Shown in pieces: positions 42,340 to 52,500 of a DNA stretch of 64,000 bases. Positions within the stretch are counted from its first letter, which is position 1. Every line of letters begins with the position of its first letter. Position numbers and translations under genes: made by a program. The DNA comes from Algoriphagus limi. Its GTDB lineage: Bacteria > Bacteroidota > Bacteroidia > Cytophagales > Cyclobacteriaceae. The notes under the pieces are model-generated. The model worked only from the letters and a program-made list of their open reading frames with translations. It made no database searches and had not been told where the DNA came from. The stretch is taken from assembly GCF_024919275.1 (NCBI RefSeq), contig NZ_JANWGH010000003.1:533677-597676 (forward strand). Direction: 5' to 3'.

Positions 42340-45081
42340 CTAATCAATCACCAGAAGAGAACCAGTGATTTTTTCTTCAAAGCCATAGATTGAATTTCTG
42401 ACAATTAGCAAAACAGCAAGGGTCCCAATCGGTGCTTTTCTTCCGTTGATTGAAGTTCCGTCCCAATTAAAAAAAGGATATTCGATTGGGATTTCTTGAG
42501 TGATATCGTGATGGACCAATTCTCCAAACCTATTGAAAATAAAAAGTTCTGCTTCGGTGATTCCTTCATTGACTATTACCCTGAAATCCCGATTTGGATC
42601 ACCAATGACCATAGCATCAGGAAATATCACCTGGAAGTTACAGGCATCGTAAGTCTCGAAATTATCTGAGAAGACACAATTGTCTGCGGTGGTAACTATG
42701 AGGGTATATTCTCCAACCTGGTCAGGTTTGAAAATAGGCGTAGTAGAAATTAATTGTCCTTCAAAATACCATTCATACAAAGCATAAGAGCCCGGATCGA
42801 TTCCCGGATAGGAATTTGGTTTTGAGCAGATGGCATATCGATCTTCCAGATTTGGCTCAGTTAATAAGGTGCTATTTTCTACGGGAATAAAATTTCGGCC
42901 TATTTCACAACCAATCTTATTATATACAACCGCTTCATAATTTCCAGGTCGATCTATTTCAATCTCAAAAAGGTTTTCAAATTGGATGAGATCTTCCCTA
43001 TTATTATTCTCATCATAAAAAATCCATTCCACTCGATCCACTTCTTCTTCTTGAGTGTCTAGCGTTACAATGGCAGTGCCAGGATCAGGACAAATTTTGG
43101 TGGCAATTAAGTCCACTGGAACTGATAGGACCGGAGGTAGAATTGAAAAAGGAATAGGAGTTACTTCACAGAAGCCGCTTGCTAATGGTTGGGCCGTTAC
43201 CGTATAATCACCCAATGCGGTAGGGTAGAAATACTCTCCTCTTCCGACAATTTCTCCCTGATCATTGATCCATCGGATTGAAGTTTTGGAGATGTCAAAA
43301 TTTTCAACGATTACACGATATACCTGATTACCGAAACAATCCTCTTCGAATAATTCCAGGTCAAATTGAATTTTATCAGAAAGGGTAGCTTCAAAGTTAA
43401 TTTCTCGAGGGCAATTGCCATTGGCCTCATTACTTTCTCCAATTAATCTATAAGTCCCTTCTTTTGTTAGTACAAATGATTCTCCTTTTTGCCGAGACTC
43501 TTCAAGCCCATCAGGATCAATTAATGTGAAGGTTAGGTTTTCATTTGTTTCGGGAATCAGCTCAAATTGCTCACAAATGTTGATTTTCCCCGGGTTACTG
43601 AAATTGACTTGGGGTAGAGATGGAATTGTAATTTCCCGAACTGGATAGGTGCACCCGTCAATTTTCAATTCAATCAAATATGTGCCCCCTGAAAGCGTAA
43701 ATTGAACTTGGTCCTGAGCTGTAATATTATCGGCTTGAACTTCTCCAAACCCAGGAGATAAAGCACGAATAGTTCCATTTACTTGGCCTTGTTGAAATTG
43801 GAGTGTAAGGACTCCGGGTTTAACACCATTTTCGGTACAGCTTTCTGCTGTGATTTCATAATTCGGCTCAAAAAAATCTTGTGTGCTTGAATTTGTGATT
43901 GGGGGATTTTTGGTATCTAGATCAAGTAATGTGGTAACCTTACAAAGGTTACTATAGGCTTGAATGGTATAGACTTGAGGATTTAGGTTAGACAAGGAAA
44001 TGCTATTTCCAGTACCTAAATTGGTCTCTAAATAATCAAGTTCGACTATTCTTACAGAATCAAGGTCAGATAGAGCTGATATCAAAAAAGAGCCGTTTGG
44101 TTCAGAACAATTGTCTGGTTTCTCCAAAATCTGGATATTAATTTCAGGCTTTTCACGGACTTCGAAAGTTGTTTTTCGTTCTGACCTACAATCAGGATAA
44201 TTTTCATCTATTGCTGAAAAAATCACTGTGTAAGTTCCTGTCTCCTGTATTTCTTCACTCTCAAGATTAACTTCAAATGCAGATCCAAGGGATTCTGGAG
44301 TGTTATTTCCTGGTCTTATCAATAGCCAATCTCCTGAAATTGGTGTGTCCAAACCAAGTTTTTGAGATTCACCTTGACAAAGTGTAGGCTGGGACAGAGT
44401 TATTTTAAAATCCAGGGATGGGCCCACATAAGTAGATCCATTAACAACACATTCAGCTGACCCAGAACTACTAGTCTGAAAAAACTCAACTTTATAATAG
44501 CCTTCTTTATTTACGGAAATACTATTTCCGTTTCCAACCACATTGTCTCCTAAATCTCTCCAAATGATGGTATATTGATTGAGGTTTGGAGTCGATGGAT
44601 CTATTGCTGTGAGTTCTACAGGATTGCTTCCACATAGAAGATAATCTGGTTTTAGTTCTAATTCGGGCCCTTTTTGAACTTGAACAGTCTGTGATTCTTG
44701 ATAAATTATTTGAGTTCCTCTTCTTACACTCAATCTGACTTGGTATAACCCAATTTCATTGAATGATATTTTAACATTTTCAAAAGGGGCTCCACCGCCA
44801 GTTCTATTAAAAAATTCATTGCCATTTGGGTCAATAGCCTTCCAAGTATATACGTCTCCTTGATCTCCACCTCCACTAAAAGTCCCGATTACACCCCCAA
44901 AAACAATACAGAGATTTTCAGGTCCTATAAGTTGAGGATCTACAAAGGTATGAGACTCAAAGAGGGGAAAGGAATCGATATTCTTGTTTTGCCCAGATGG
45001 AATAAAAGCCAAAATCAAGAAAATTGTCCAAACTAGTTTGATCTCAATCTCCTTAAATGAAAACTGAGCAAAGGCTTGCAA
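42340..45081 (-). CDS. T9SS type B sorting domain protein, 913 aa
   Basis: A large secreted protein with an N-terminal hydrophobic signal (about residues 15-32) and a C-terminal type B sorting domain (CHU_C) of about 95 residues: VIFPDAMVIGDPN, ELFIFNRFGELV, FNWDG, and a final SLLVID. The middle is a chain of Ig/PKD-like beta modules, including GTFSGGGD near the N-terminus and the NICEQFELIPETNENL type module near residue 490. The C-terminal signal routes it through the type IX system to the surface or medium. It is a close relative of the next two long proteins but lacks their longer parts. Confidence 0.88.
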   Translation of the reverse strand: MQAFAQFSFKEIEIKLVWTIFLILAFIPSGQNKNIDSFPLFESHTFVDPQLIGPENLCIVFGGVIGTFSGGGDQGDVYTWKAIDPNGNEFFNRTGGGAPFENVKISFNEIGLYQVRLSVRRGTQIIYQESQTVQVQKGPELELKPDYLLCGSNPVELTAIDPSTPNLNQYTIIWRDLGDNVVGNGNSISVNKEGYYKVEFFQTSSSGSAECVVNGSTYVGPSLDFKITLSQPTLCQGESQKLGLDTPISGDWLLIRPGNNTPESLGSAFEVNLESEEIQETGTYTVIFSAIDENYPDCRSERKTTFEVREKPEINIQILEKPDNCSEPNGSFLISALSDLDSVRIVELDYLETNLGTGNSISLSNLNPQVYTIQAYSNLCKVTTLLDLDTKNPPITNSSTQDFFEPNYEITAESCTENGVKPGVLTLQFQQGQVNGTIRALSPGFGEVQADNITAQDQVQFTLSGGTYLIELKIDGCTYPVREITIPSLPQVNFSNPGKINICEQFELIPETNENLTFTLIDPDGLEESRQKGESFVLTKEGTYRLIGESNEANGNCPREINFEATLSDKIQFDLELFEEDCFGNQVYRVIVENFDISKTSIRWINDQGEIVGRGEYFYPTALGDYTVTAQPLASGFCEVTPIPFSILPPVLSVPVDLIATKICPDPGTAIVTLDTQEEEVDRVEWIFYDENNNREDLIQFENLFEIEIDRPGNYEAVVYNKIGCEIGRNFIPVENSTLLTEPNLEDRYAICSKPNSYPGIDPGSYALYEWYFEGQLISTTPIFKPDQVGEYTLIVTTADNCVFSDNFETYDACNFQVIFPDAMVIGDPNRDFRVIVNEGITEAELFIFNRFGELVHHDITQEIPIEYPFFNWDGTSINGRKAPIGTLAVLLIVRNSIYGFEEKITGSLLVID

Positions 45082-45180
45082 GTAATTGTTTTTTTAGGGT
45101 GATGAGTAAGTTTGGAGTACTTACTAATTACATTGACAATTCGGCTATTGCAAAAAATGTTCCATTAACTGAATTAATTA

Positions 45181-48100
45181 TCAGTCAATAACCATTAAAG
45201 ATCCAAACTGAGTTTTGTGAATATTTTTCTCGTAGTTTACTAGATCAATTCGGATAGAATAAGCACCGTTTGGTACTTTTTTCCTTCTATAATACCCATC
45301 CCAAATACAGGTGGATTCTTCAGTTATTAGTTCGGTATTTTGACAGTGAAAAATCAATTCACCCCATTGATTAAAAATCCATAACTCCAGTTCATCAACC
45401 AAGTAGTTGGTATAAATCAAAAATGGTTTTTCTGGATCCTCGGGTGTAATGGCAGTTGGGAATTGAACACGCAACTCGCATTCTTCTTCTGTTACAAAAC
45501 TTGTGGCATAGGCACAGCCTTCAGCGCTTGTAACCACCAAGTCATATTGTCCAATTTGGGAAGGTTTAAAGGTACTTGCCGTAGAAACTACTTGTCCATC
45601 AAAATACCATTCATAGGACGCGAAGTTTCCGGGATTTATTTGAGGTCCTAAATCTAATCGAGGACATATTTTATAAGAATCCTTAACCTCGGGTCTAAAT
45701 TGGTCAGTACTTCTTATGACAAAATTTTCATCTCTTCCAATGACACAACCAAACCGGTTGTATAACCTAACTTCATAATTCCCTTCCTCAATTGCTAAGA
45801 TTTCGGTTTTGTTGTTTTGGTTGAGTTGGGAAGTATTATTGCTGAGATCGGTAAACCACCATTCAATAGTTTGTACTTGTTCCAAATCTGCCTCAAGTCT
45901 AAGAGCAGCGTCAGGTTGATCTGGGCAGAGTGTTTCTGCTATTATTTCAGTAGGGATAGATAATACCGGTTGTGGTAGATTAAATTCCTTTGGATTGATG
46001 TTACAAGCGATCGAGCCCGAAGGTTGAACTTCAAGGGTAAAATCTCCGTATTGGTCCGACAGAAATGTCTGTTCAGTTGATAAAAGATCTCCATTTGCAT
46101 TTCTCCAGAAATAGTCGACTTGGTCAGCCAGATAATTGCTAACGTCAGCCTGATATTCATAGACTCCATTGCAGTCCAAGTTGATCAAAATAGGTTCAAA
46201 CTCTACTGGAGGGTTTATTCTTACATTGAATATTTTCTGCTCTGGGCAGAGTGGGCCTGAAATATCTGTATCATATCCCAAAAGGATATATTCACCTTCC
46301 TGATCCAAAGTAAATGCCTCACCCGTAGATTTGATTTCTTCTTTCCCATCAGGAAAGGTAAGGAGGAATTCAAGGTTTCCATTGTTATCAGGGATAAGCT
46401 CATAGGGATCACAAATAGAAAGATCGCCCGGAATATCAAAAGGTACTTTATCCGGGATTAGGTCAACTCGAAGGGTTGATCTTCCTAACTCACAGTCTTT
46501 ATTTATTGATGGAATTCGGCTGAATACTGCAGCTTCATAAACGCCTTCTGCATCGACTATGATTTGGGTTTGGTTGGTGAATTGAGGCAAATCCTCAATA
46601 TTTCCATCAAAATCATACCGTCTCCACTCGATATCCGTTATTTCTTCAGGAAAGGTGGATGATAAATCAAGGATTGCCCTTGGCCCATATTCACATAGCT
46701 TGGTTGATTCAAGTGAAACTTCGACCTCTAGAATTGGTTCCTTAATTTCAAATTCTACAGGAGGAATTGGACATGCCTGACTATTTGCTGGCTGTACATC
46801 GAGTTTGAAATTCCCAAAGCTAGTGGGGTTTAAAAATTGACCTGTTCCAACTAGTTGATCGTTTTCGTCAAACCAGCGGAATTTAACAGTACTAGGGTCT
46901 CTTCCATTAATGTCTGCCTCATAGGTCATGTTCCCAAAACAATCCTGATCAATCAATTTGGGTTCGAAATCTACAGGATCAACCAATGTTACATTGAAAG
47001 TTTTCAACAAGGGGCAAAGATCTCCTTGACCAGCTAGTCGGCCAACCATGCTATACTCACCCGCTTCGGTTAAAGTGAAAGGTTCATTCGCTGCTTTTGT
47101 GACTTCCGAACCATCAGGTAAGATAAGAGTGTATTCTAGGTTTTGAGAACTCGAAGGAATTAAGTCATAAGACTGGCATATATTTAAATTCGCCGGTATA
47201 TTAAAATTCACCTGGTTTAAGCCAGGGACCTCGAACTCTTCTCGTTTTGGGAGTTTACAACTATCCTCGTTAAAAACTTCAAAGAAATATTTTCCTCCTC
47301 CGATTTCAATTTTTTCAGACTCTAGCCCTGAGGCGGAGCGAGTGAATATTTCTTCACCTCTAAAATTTAATAATCTGTAAGAACCTTCTAGTGGTCCATT
47401 GATCATCCGAAAAATAAAAGACCCTAAGGTTTTCCCGGTTTCTGTACATATCTCTGGTTCGATATTCTCAATTTCAAATTCAAGTCCAGGAGGAGGGTCT
47501 GATAAGGGTACAACAGTTCCAAATAATGAAACACAGCCATTCAATTGTGAAACAAGACTATACGCCCCAGACTCAAGCCCTGTAAAATCAATGATATCTC
47601 CTGAGTTAAATGGCCCTTGACCTTGGCCTAATCCTTCAATGGAAATAAAGTCCAAATCTGTTAAAGCTCTAACCTGTAATGCACCGTCAGGAATAAAACA
47701 ACCTGAAGAACCAAAGGCTTCAACTAGTTCAATGCTTGGAAGAAAATTGAATGTAATTGTCTCTGTATCCTCAGGCGAACAACTAGGATTATTTGGGTTT
47801 TCTACCCTAAAAATAATTTCATAATCTCCAGGTTCATTAATTGCCCCTCCACCAGAAACTGTAATTGAATTCCCCGTTCCAATTTTTGTAGGAGTCGATG
47901 TGCCTGATTTTTGGATATACCAATCTCCAGAAATAAGAGGGTCAGTTGTGAAATTAATGCTTTCTCCGGGGCACAAGTTGGTTTTTGAGGCTTGTATAGA
48001 AACTGAGGGTAATTCTTTAACCTCCGTCTCAACCGTTGTAGTACATTCTGGATTTCCAGATGAGTTTGGAAAGAAAAAAGTTACTTCGTATTTGCCTATA

Positions 48101-48648
48101 GAGGAAATATCAAGTGAATTTTCGTTTCCTATGATGGTTCCAGATTCATCTCTCCATTCGAATTCATATTCGGAGAAGTTTTCAGATGATGGACTTATAG
48201 CCTCAACTGTAAGCACCTGTCCATTACAAATTTGATAGCTCGGATTAAGCGTGATATCCGGTCCTTTTAATACTTCAATTACCTTTTCTTCCTCATAAAT
48301 TTGAATCCCACCACGATTTACAATCAATTGTATTTTATGAGACCCTAATAATCCAAAAGTGTAACTGATTTCTTCAAAACCACCAGTTCGGTTAAAAAGG
48401 ATTTGGTCACTTGGACCTAAGATAGTCCACTGATAAACATCTGTTTCTGGATCTCCTCCTCCTGAAAAAGTACCCAATACGCTACCGAAAACATTACAAA
48501 GCTGATCCGGCCCTTGTATCATTGGGTCATTGAAGGTTCTCATCAAAAAACCAGACTCCTCCTCATGAAATCCTTGATTTGGCTCAAAACCAACTTGGAT
48601 ATTGAGTAAAAACAAAGAGAACCAAGTCAGTGAAATGATAGCCTTCAA
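45181..48648 (-). CDS. T9SS type B sorting domain protein, 1155 aa
   Basis: Built like the 913-residue neighbour: signal peptide, GTFSGGGDP module, Ig/PKD-like repeats, and a CHU_C terminus (VQFPTAITPEDP, ELWIFNQWGELIFHC, CIWDG, GSLMVID). It differs by a tandem duplication of a roughly 250-residue module, seen as NICQSYDLIPSSSQNLEY near residue 490 and SICDPYELIPDNNGNLEF near residue 745. The pairs of Cys in each module could make disulfides. It is transcribed toward the 913-residue gene with a 99-bp gap. Confidence 0.88.
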   Translation of the reverse strand: MKAIISLTWFSLFLLNIQVGFEPNQGFHEEESGFLMRTFNDPMIQGPDQLCNVFGSVLGTFSGGGDPETDVYQWTILGPSDQILFNRTGGFEEISYTFGLLGSHKIQLIVNRGGIQIYEEEKVIEVLKGPDITLNPSYQICNGQVLTVEAISPSSENFSEYEFEWRDESGTIIGNENSLDISSIGKYEVTFFFPNSSGNPECTTTVETEVKELPSVSIQASKTNLCPGESINFTTDPLISGDWYIQKSGTSTPTKIGTGNSITVSGGGAINEPGDYEIIFRVENPNNPSCSPEDTETITFNFLPSIELVEAFGSSGCFIPDGALQVRALTDLDFISIEGLGQGQGPFNSGDIIDFTGLESGAYSLVSQLNGCVSLFGTVVPLSDPPPGLEFEIENIEPEICTETGKTLGSFIFRMINGPLEGSYRLLNFRGEEIFTRSASGLESEKIEIGGGKYFFEVFNEDSCKLPKREEFEVPGLNQVNFNIPANLNICQSYDLIPSSSQNLEYTLILPDGSEVTKAANEPFTLTEAGEYSMVGRLAGQGDLCPLLKTFNVTLVDPVDFEPKLIDQDCFGNMTYEADINGRDPSTVKFRWFDENDQLVGTGQFLNPTSFGNFKLDVQPANSQACPIPPVEFEIKEPILEVEVSLESTKLCEYGPRAILDLSSTFPEEITDIEWRRYDFDGNIEDLPQFTNQTQIIVDAEGVYEAAVFSRIPSINKDCELGRSTLRVDLIPDKVPFDIPGDLSICDPYELIPDNNGNLEFLLTFPDGKEEIKSTGEAFTLDQEGEYILLGYDTDISGPLCPEQKIFNVRINPPVEFEPILINLDCNGVYEYQADVSNYLADQVDYFWRNANGDLLSTEQTFLSDQYGDFTLEVQPSGSIACNINPKEFNLPQPVLSIPTEIIAETLCPDQPDAALRLEADLEQVQTIEWWFTDLSNNTSQLNQNNKTEILAIEEGNYEVRLYNRFGCVIGRDENFVIRSTDQFRPEVKDSYKICPRLDLGPQINPGNFASYEWYFDGQVVSTASTFKPSQIGQYDLVVTSAEGCAYATSFVTEEECELRVQFPTAITPEDPEKPFLIYTNYLVDELELWIFNQWGELIFHCQNTELITEESTCIWDGYYRRKKVPNGAYSIRIDLVNYEKNIHKTQFGSLMVID

Positions 48649-48717
48649 AATTCAGGGAGATAAAAATGTCTGATAATCAATCTATAAAGATACAAAAATG
48701 AATTTGGCCTAAAAAAA

Positions 48718-48743
48718 GCCCGAGTTATTTTAACAACTCGGAC
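48718..48743 (-). terminator. Terminator downstream of yaaA
   Basis: CCGAGTT and AACTCGG pair around an 8-nt loop (48720-48741), preceded by a run of seven A residues at 48711-48717 that gives a T tract on the minus strand. Confidence 0.8.
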
Positions 48744-48751
48744 TATTTAAT

Positions 48752-49504
48752 TTATCGAACAAAAACCCAATCCGAACCAGAGCTCAATGGCTCTGAAAAT
48801 TCATAACCTTCCTCATTGAAGGTTTTTAAATTTTCTGGATCAGTAATTCGGTTTTTGATAGCAAAATTGGTCATCATGCCTCTTGCCTGCTTTGCAAATA
48901 GGCCGATCACTTTGTAATTTCCATCTCGATGTTCTTTGAAATGTATATTGATTACAGGAGATTTTAAGGTGTTTAAATCTACCGCCTTAAAATATTCTTG
49001 AGAAGCCAAGTTGACTATTGGAGAACCTTCTGCAGCAGCATTGATTGCCTTCGCAATTTTCTTATCCCAATATTCATAAAGGTTTTTACCTTTTTTGGTT
49101 TCTAATTTTGTCCCCATTTCCAATCGGTAAGGCTGTATCAAATCCAACGGCTTCAAAAGTCCATATAATCCAGAAAGTATCCGGAGATGTTCTTGTGCAA
49201 ACTCAAAATCTTCTTCGGAATAATTATCTACATCAATTTTGGTGTACACATCTCCTTTGAAAGCCAAAAGAGCTTGTTTTGAGTTGTCAGGGGTAAATTC
49301 CTTTTGAAAGGTTTTGTATCGCTCTTCGTTGAGTTGAGCTAGATTTTCACTAACTGACATCAACTTTGCAATGTCTCGAGCTGACTTTTTTTTCATGACT
49401 CCCACAAGAGATTTGATATCAGTGGTAAAGTCTGGATGACTGTATTTATCAATGTTGGGAGTACTGTAATCTAGGGTTTTTGCAGGTGAAATTAGAATTA
49501 ACAT
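48752..49504 (-). CDS. yaaA: Peroxide stress protein YaaA (DUF328)
   Basis: A 250-residue cytoplasmic protein with the family opening MLILISPAKTLDY, the LNEERYKTFQ segment, the GDVYTKID core and the late KQARGMMTNFAIKNRI motif. E. coli YaaA limits Fenton damage by lowering free iron under peroxide stress. It begins one base after the stop codon of the 1837-residue surface protein, so it is probably on the same transcript, and a terminator follows it. The placement inside a surface-protein locus is unusual. Confidence 0.95.
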   Translation of the reverse strand: MLILISPAKTLDYSTPNIDKYSHPDFTTDIKSLVGVMKKKSARDIAKLMSVSENLAQLNEERYKTFQKEFTPDNSKQALLAFKGDVYTKIDVDNYSEEDFEFAQEHLRILSGLYGLLKPLDLIQPYRLEMGTKLETKKGKNLYEYWDKKIAKAINAAAEGSPIVNLASQEYFKAVDLNTLKSPVINIHFKEHRDGNYKVIGLFAKQARGMMTNFAIKNRITDPENLKTFNEEGYEFSEPLSSGSDWVFVR

Positions 49505-49505
49505 A

Positions 49506-52500
49506 CTATTGAATAATCGTAATTGCTTTGACTTGTTGTTCAGTTAAATTTTGATCTCTACTGGTAAACTTCACTACTACTGCATATGTTCCATTGGGCA
49601 CCAATTTTCCATTAACCTGACCATCCCAAGGGCAGAAAGGCTGAGCTGGTTCTAAGTTTTCATGAGAACAGTGGAAAATCAATTCCCCCCATCGGTTGAA
49701 GACAAAAACCTCTGCTTCGTCGATGTATTCATTGGCATAAATAACAAAATTTCGATTCTCGTCCCCAAGAACCACCCCGGTAGGGAAAATGACTTTCAGA
49801 TCGCAGTCTTCAAAAACCTCAAAGGTTTCTACATATTCACATCCTAAATTATCGGAGACGATCACTTCATAAACCCCAGGTAGGGAAGGTGTAAATATGG
49901 CCTCATTAGACACAACTTCTCCATTTAAGATCCAGGCATAATTATCATAATCCCCCGGATCGATACTCGTAGTTACTCCTTCGACGGCACAAATCGTAAA
50001 ACCTGTTGGAACTACCGGAGGAATAATGGTGGATCTAACCACCAAGCCACTGGCTCTTCCGATATCGCAACCAGCTGCGCTTCTTAAAATCACTTCATAG
50101 GTTCCTTCCTGATTCACCTCCACAATAGGAAGATCATCGAATTGCGGAATTCGAGTTCGCGTTCCACCTTGGACAGAGTACCATTCGATATTTGCCACAT
50201 TTGTCAAATCAGCAGAAACCAAAATAGTGGTACTAGTCACTTCCCCACAAAATGGAGTCACATCTAACTCAACCTCAACATCTTCATCTAAAACAATTGC
50301 TGTGAATGGGATAGAATTCCCTTGGCATTGAGCGCCTGAAGCTGGCTGAACTTCTAGGCTATAATCTCCTTCCCGAGGTGGAACAAAACGTTGTTGTCTT
50401 CCAACAATGACACCCAAATCGTCTTTCCACAAAAACAATACATCTGCTGGATCTGCATTGGTTAAAACTGCTTCATAAGCGACCCCAGCTTGACAATCTA
50501 CGATCGGTCCATCAAGTTGGAATTGAATTGGCTGAGTTATAGTAGCGTTTATCGGTATTTCTAATGGGCAGTTTTCCCCTGTAGGATCTTCACCTCGCAT
50601 GGTATAAAGACCAGATTGAGTTATGGTGAAATTGCCATCTCCATCTGGATTAATTGGATTTCCAGCATTATCCAATAAGGTGAATGAAATATTCTCAGAA
50701 GGTTCTGGTTGGAAGGTAAAACTTTCACAAGCTGTAAAATCCGTAGGAACAGAAAAGTTCACTGTGAATTTTTGAGCGATAGTATAAATGTCCGGATCCG
50801 GAATACTGCAATTTGTTGGGGCAAGGATTTCTACAGCATAATCGCCGTAGGGAACTTGGACATCAAAGCTTGCCTGATTAGGTAAGGAGCCGGTGAATTC
50901 TTGACCATCACCTTGTCTGGTTATCACATAGCTTCCTCCTGATGGAATTACATTGTCAAAAGAAATAGTTATTGATCCCGGTTCTACACCAGATGGGCCG
51001 CAAGTTTCGTCTGTTGATGTAACTGTGAAAGTATATTCCACAGGCGGATTATTGTTTTCAACCGTGACAGTTCCTACATAGGTACATCCAAAATTATTCT
51101 CTGTCTCTATGGTGTAGATTCCAGGAAGTAAATTCTGAATAGGGATGACATCTCCGGCATTGACATTATTGAAAATATCTCCGGTTTCTTGGATGGTCAC
51201 GGTGCTGGCATTCCCTTGCATGGATATTTCAAATTTCCCGTCTGCTGTTGCACAACCCGTTGCCGGATTACTTTGTGTTGCAGTGAAAAGAGGGAGTTCA
51301 TTTACGATCAAATCCACCCGCTTTTCAACAGTACAACCTTCTAAGATTGGGTCTTCGGTAATGAAAATAATCTCATAATCTCCTGGTCCAGGAAGTGAAC
51401 TAATATTCAAAGCAAGCTCGAAAAATTCACCTATTAATACAGGGTTTCCATCCTGATTTTGTTCATAATACCATTCACCCGAAATAGGTGTGTCAGGAGC
51501 AAAGTTGATAATAAGATCTTCATAACAAACCTCCTGCGCATCTTGATTGATATCGAATTCAAAAGCTGGACCTACAAAAACTTCTGCAGTCGCTGGACAG
51601 GTTTCAAATAGTGCAGCTTCCTCGTCAGAAAGTCCATCAGGTAATCGATAGGTTACTTCAACAGTATATATACTTTCCTCATCGACAGTAATCGTATTGG
51701 AATTTTCATCTCCAAAAACTTGTCCTGCCGAATTGGTCCATAAGAAGTCATAGAGCCCTTCAGATGGGTCATACCCTTCGATTGCAGTAAGTTCAACCGG
51801 ATTTCCTGAGCAAAGCGTGATATCCGATTCCAAAGTTAAAGTAGGAGGAGCGTCAATTTGGATTTCCAAACTGGCATCATAATAATCCGGAGTAGCACAA
51901 CGGGTTACATTCAAATTTACCGTGTAAAGCCCTGGTGTGTCAAAAATCTGCTCCAAAGTCTGAAACTGATCTCCAGGTCCTCCAAAATCTTGCAAGATCA
52001 CCGTTCCGTCTTCATGGGTGATTGTCCAGAAATAACTATCAATGTCAGGTTCGCCTCCTCCTTCGAAAAGAGCGGTTGCACCTTCATCCGGATCCAAACA
52101 AAGTCTTGGTGGGCCTGCAAGGGCTGGTTCCGGAATCGAGCTTCCACCTAATTGTGCAAAAGATGGGAGACCAAGATTTGTGGTTCCAGGCATTGGCTCC
52201 ACGGAATCCTGATTGAAAGAGCTGGTGGAATTACAACCTGCTCCGACAAGTATTTGACCAATTTGGTTGGAGCCGACTACAGCCACATACACATTGCCAT
52301 CAGGTCCAATTTGCAAGGCTCCCAAATCCAATCCGCCTGTTCCACTTACCGTATTTCGATTTGATAAAATACAGGATTCGATTTGTGGTCGGGTAGAAGC
52401 ATTTCCAAAACAGCTTGGACAGGTGGCAGCATCAGGATCATCCTCATCATTAACAGCGCGAATAGTAAATTCTTCAATTCCCGGCCCTCCGTTTCGGTAG

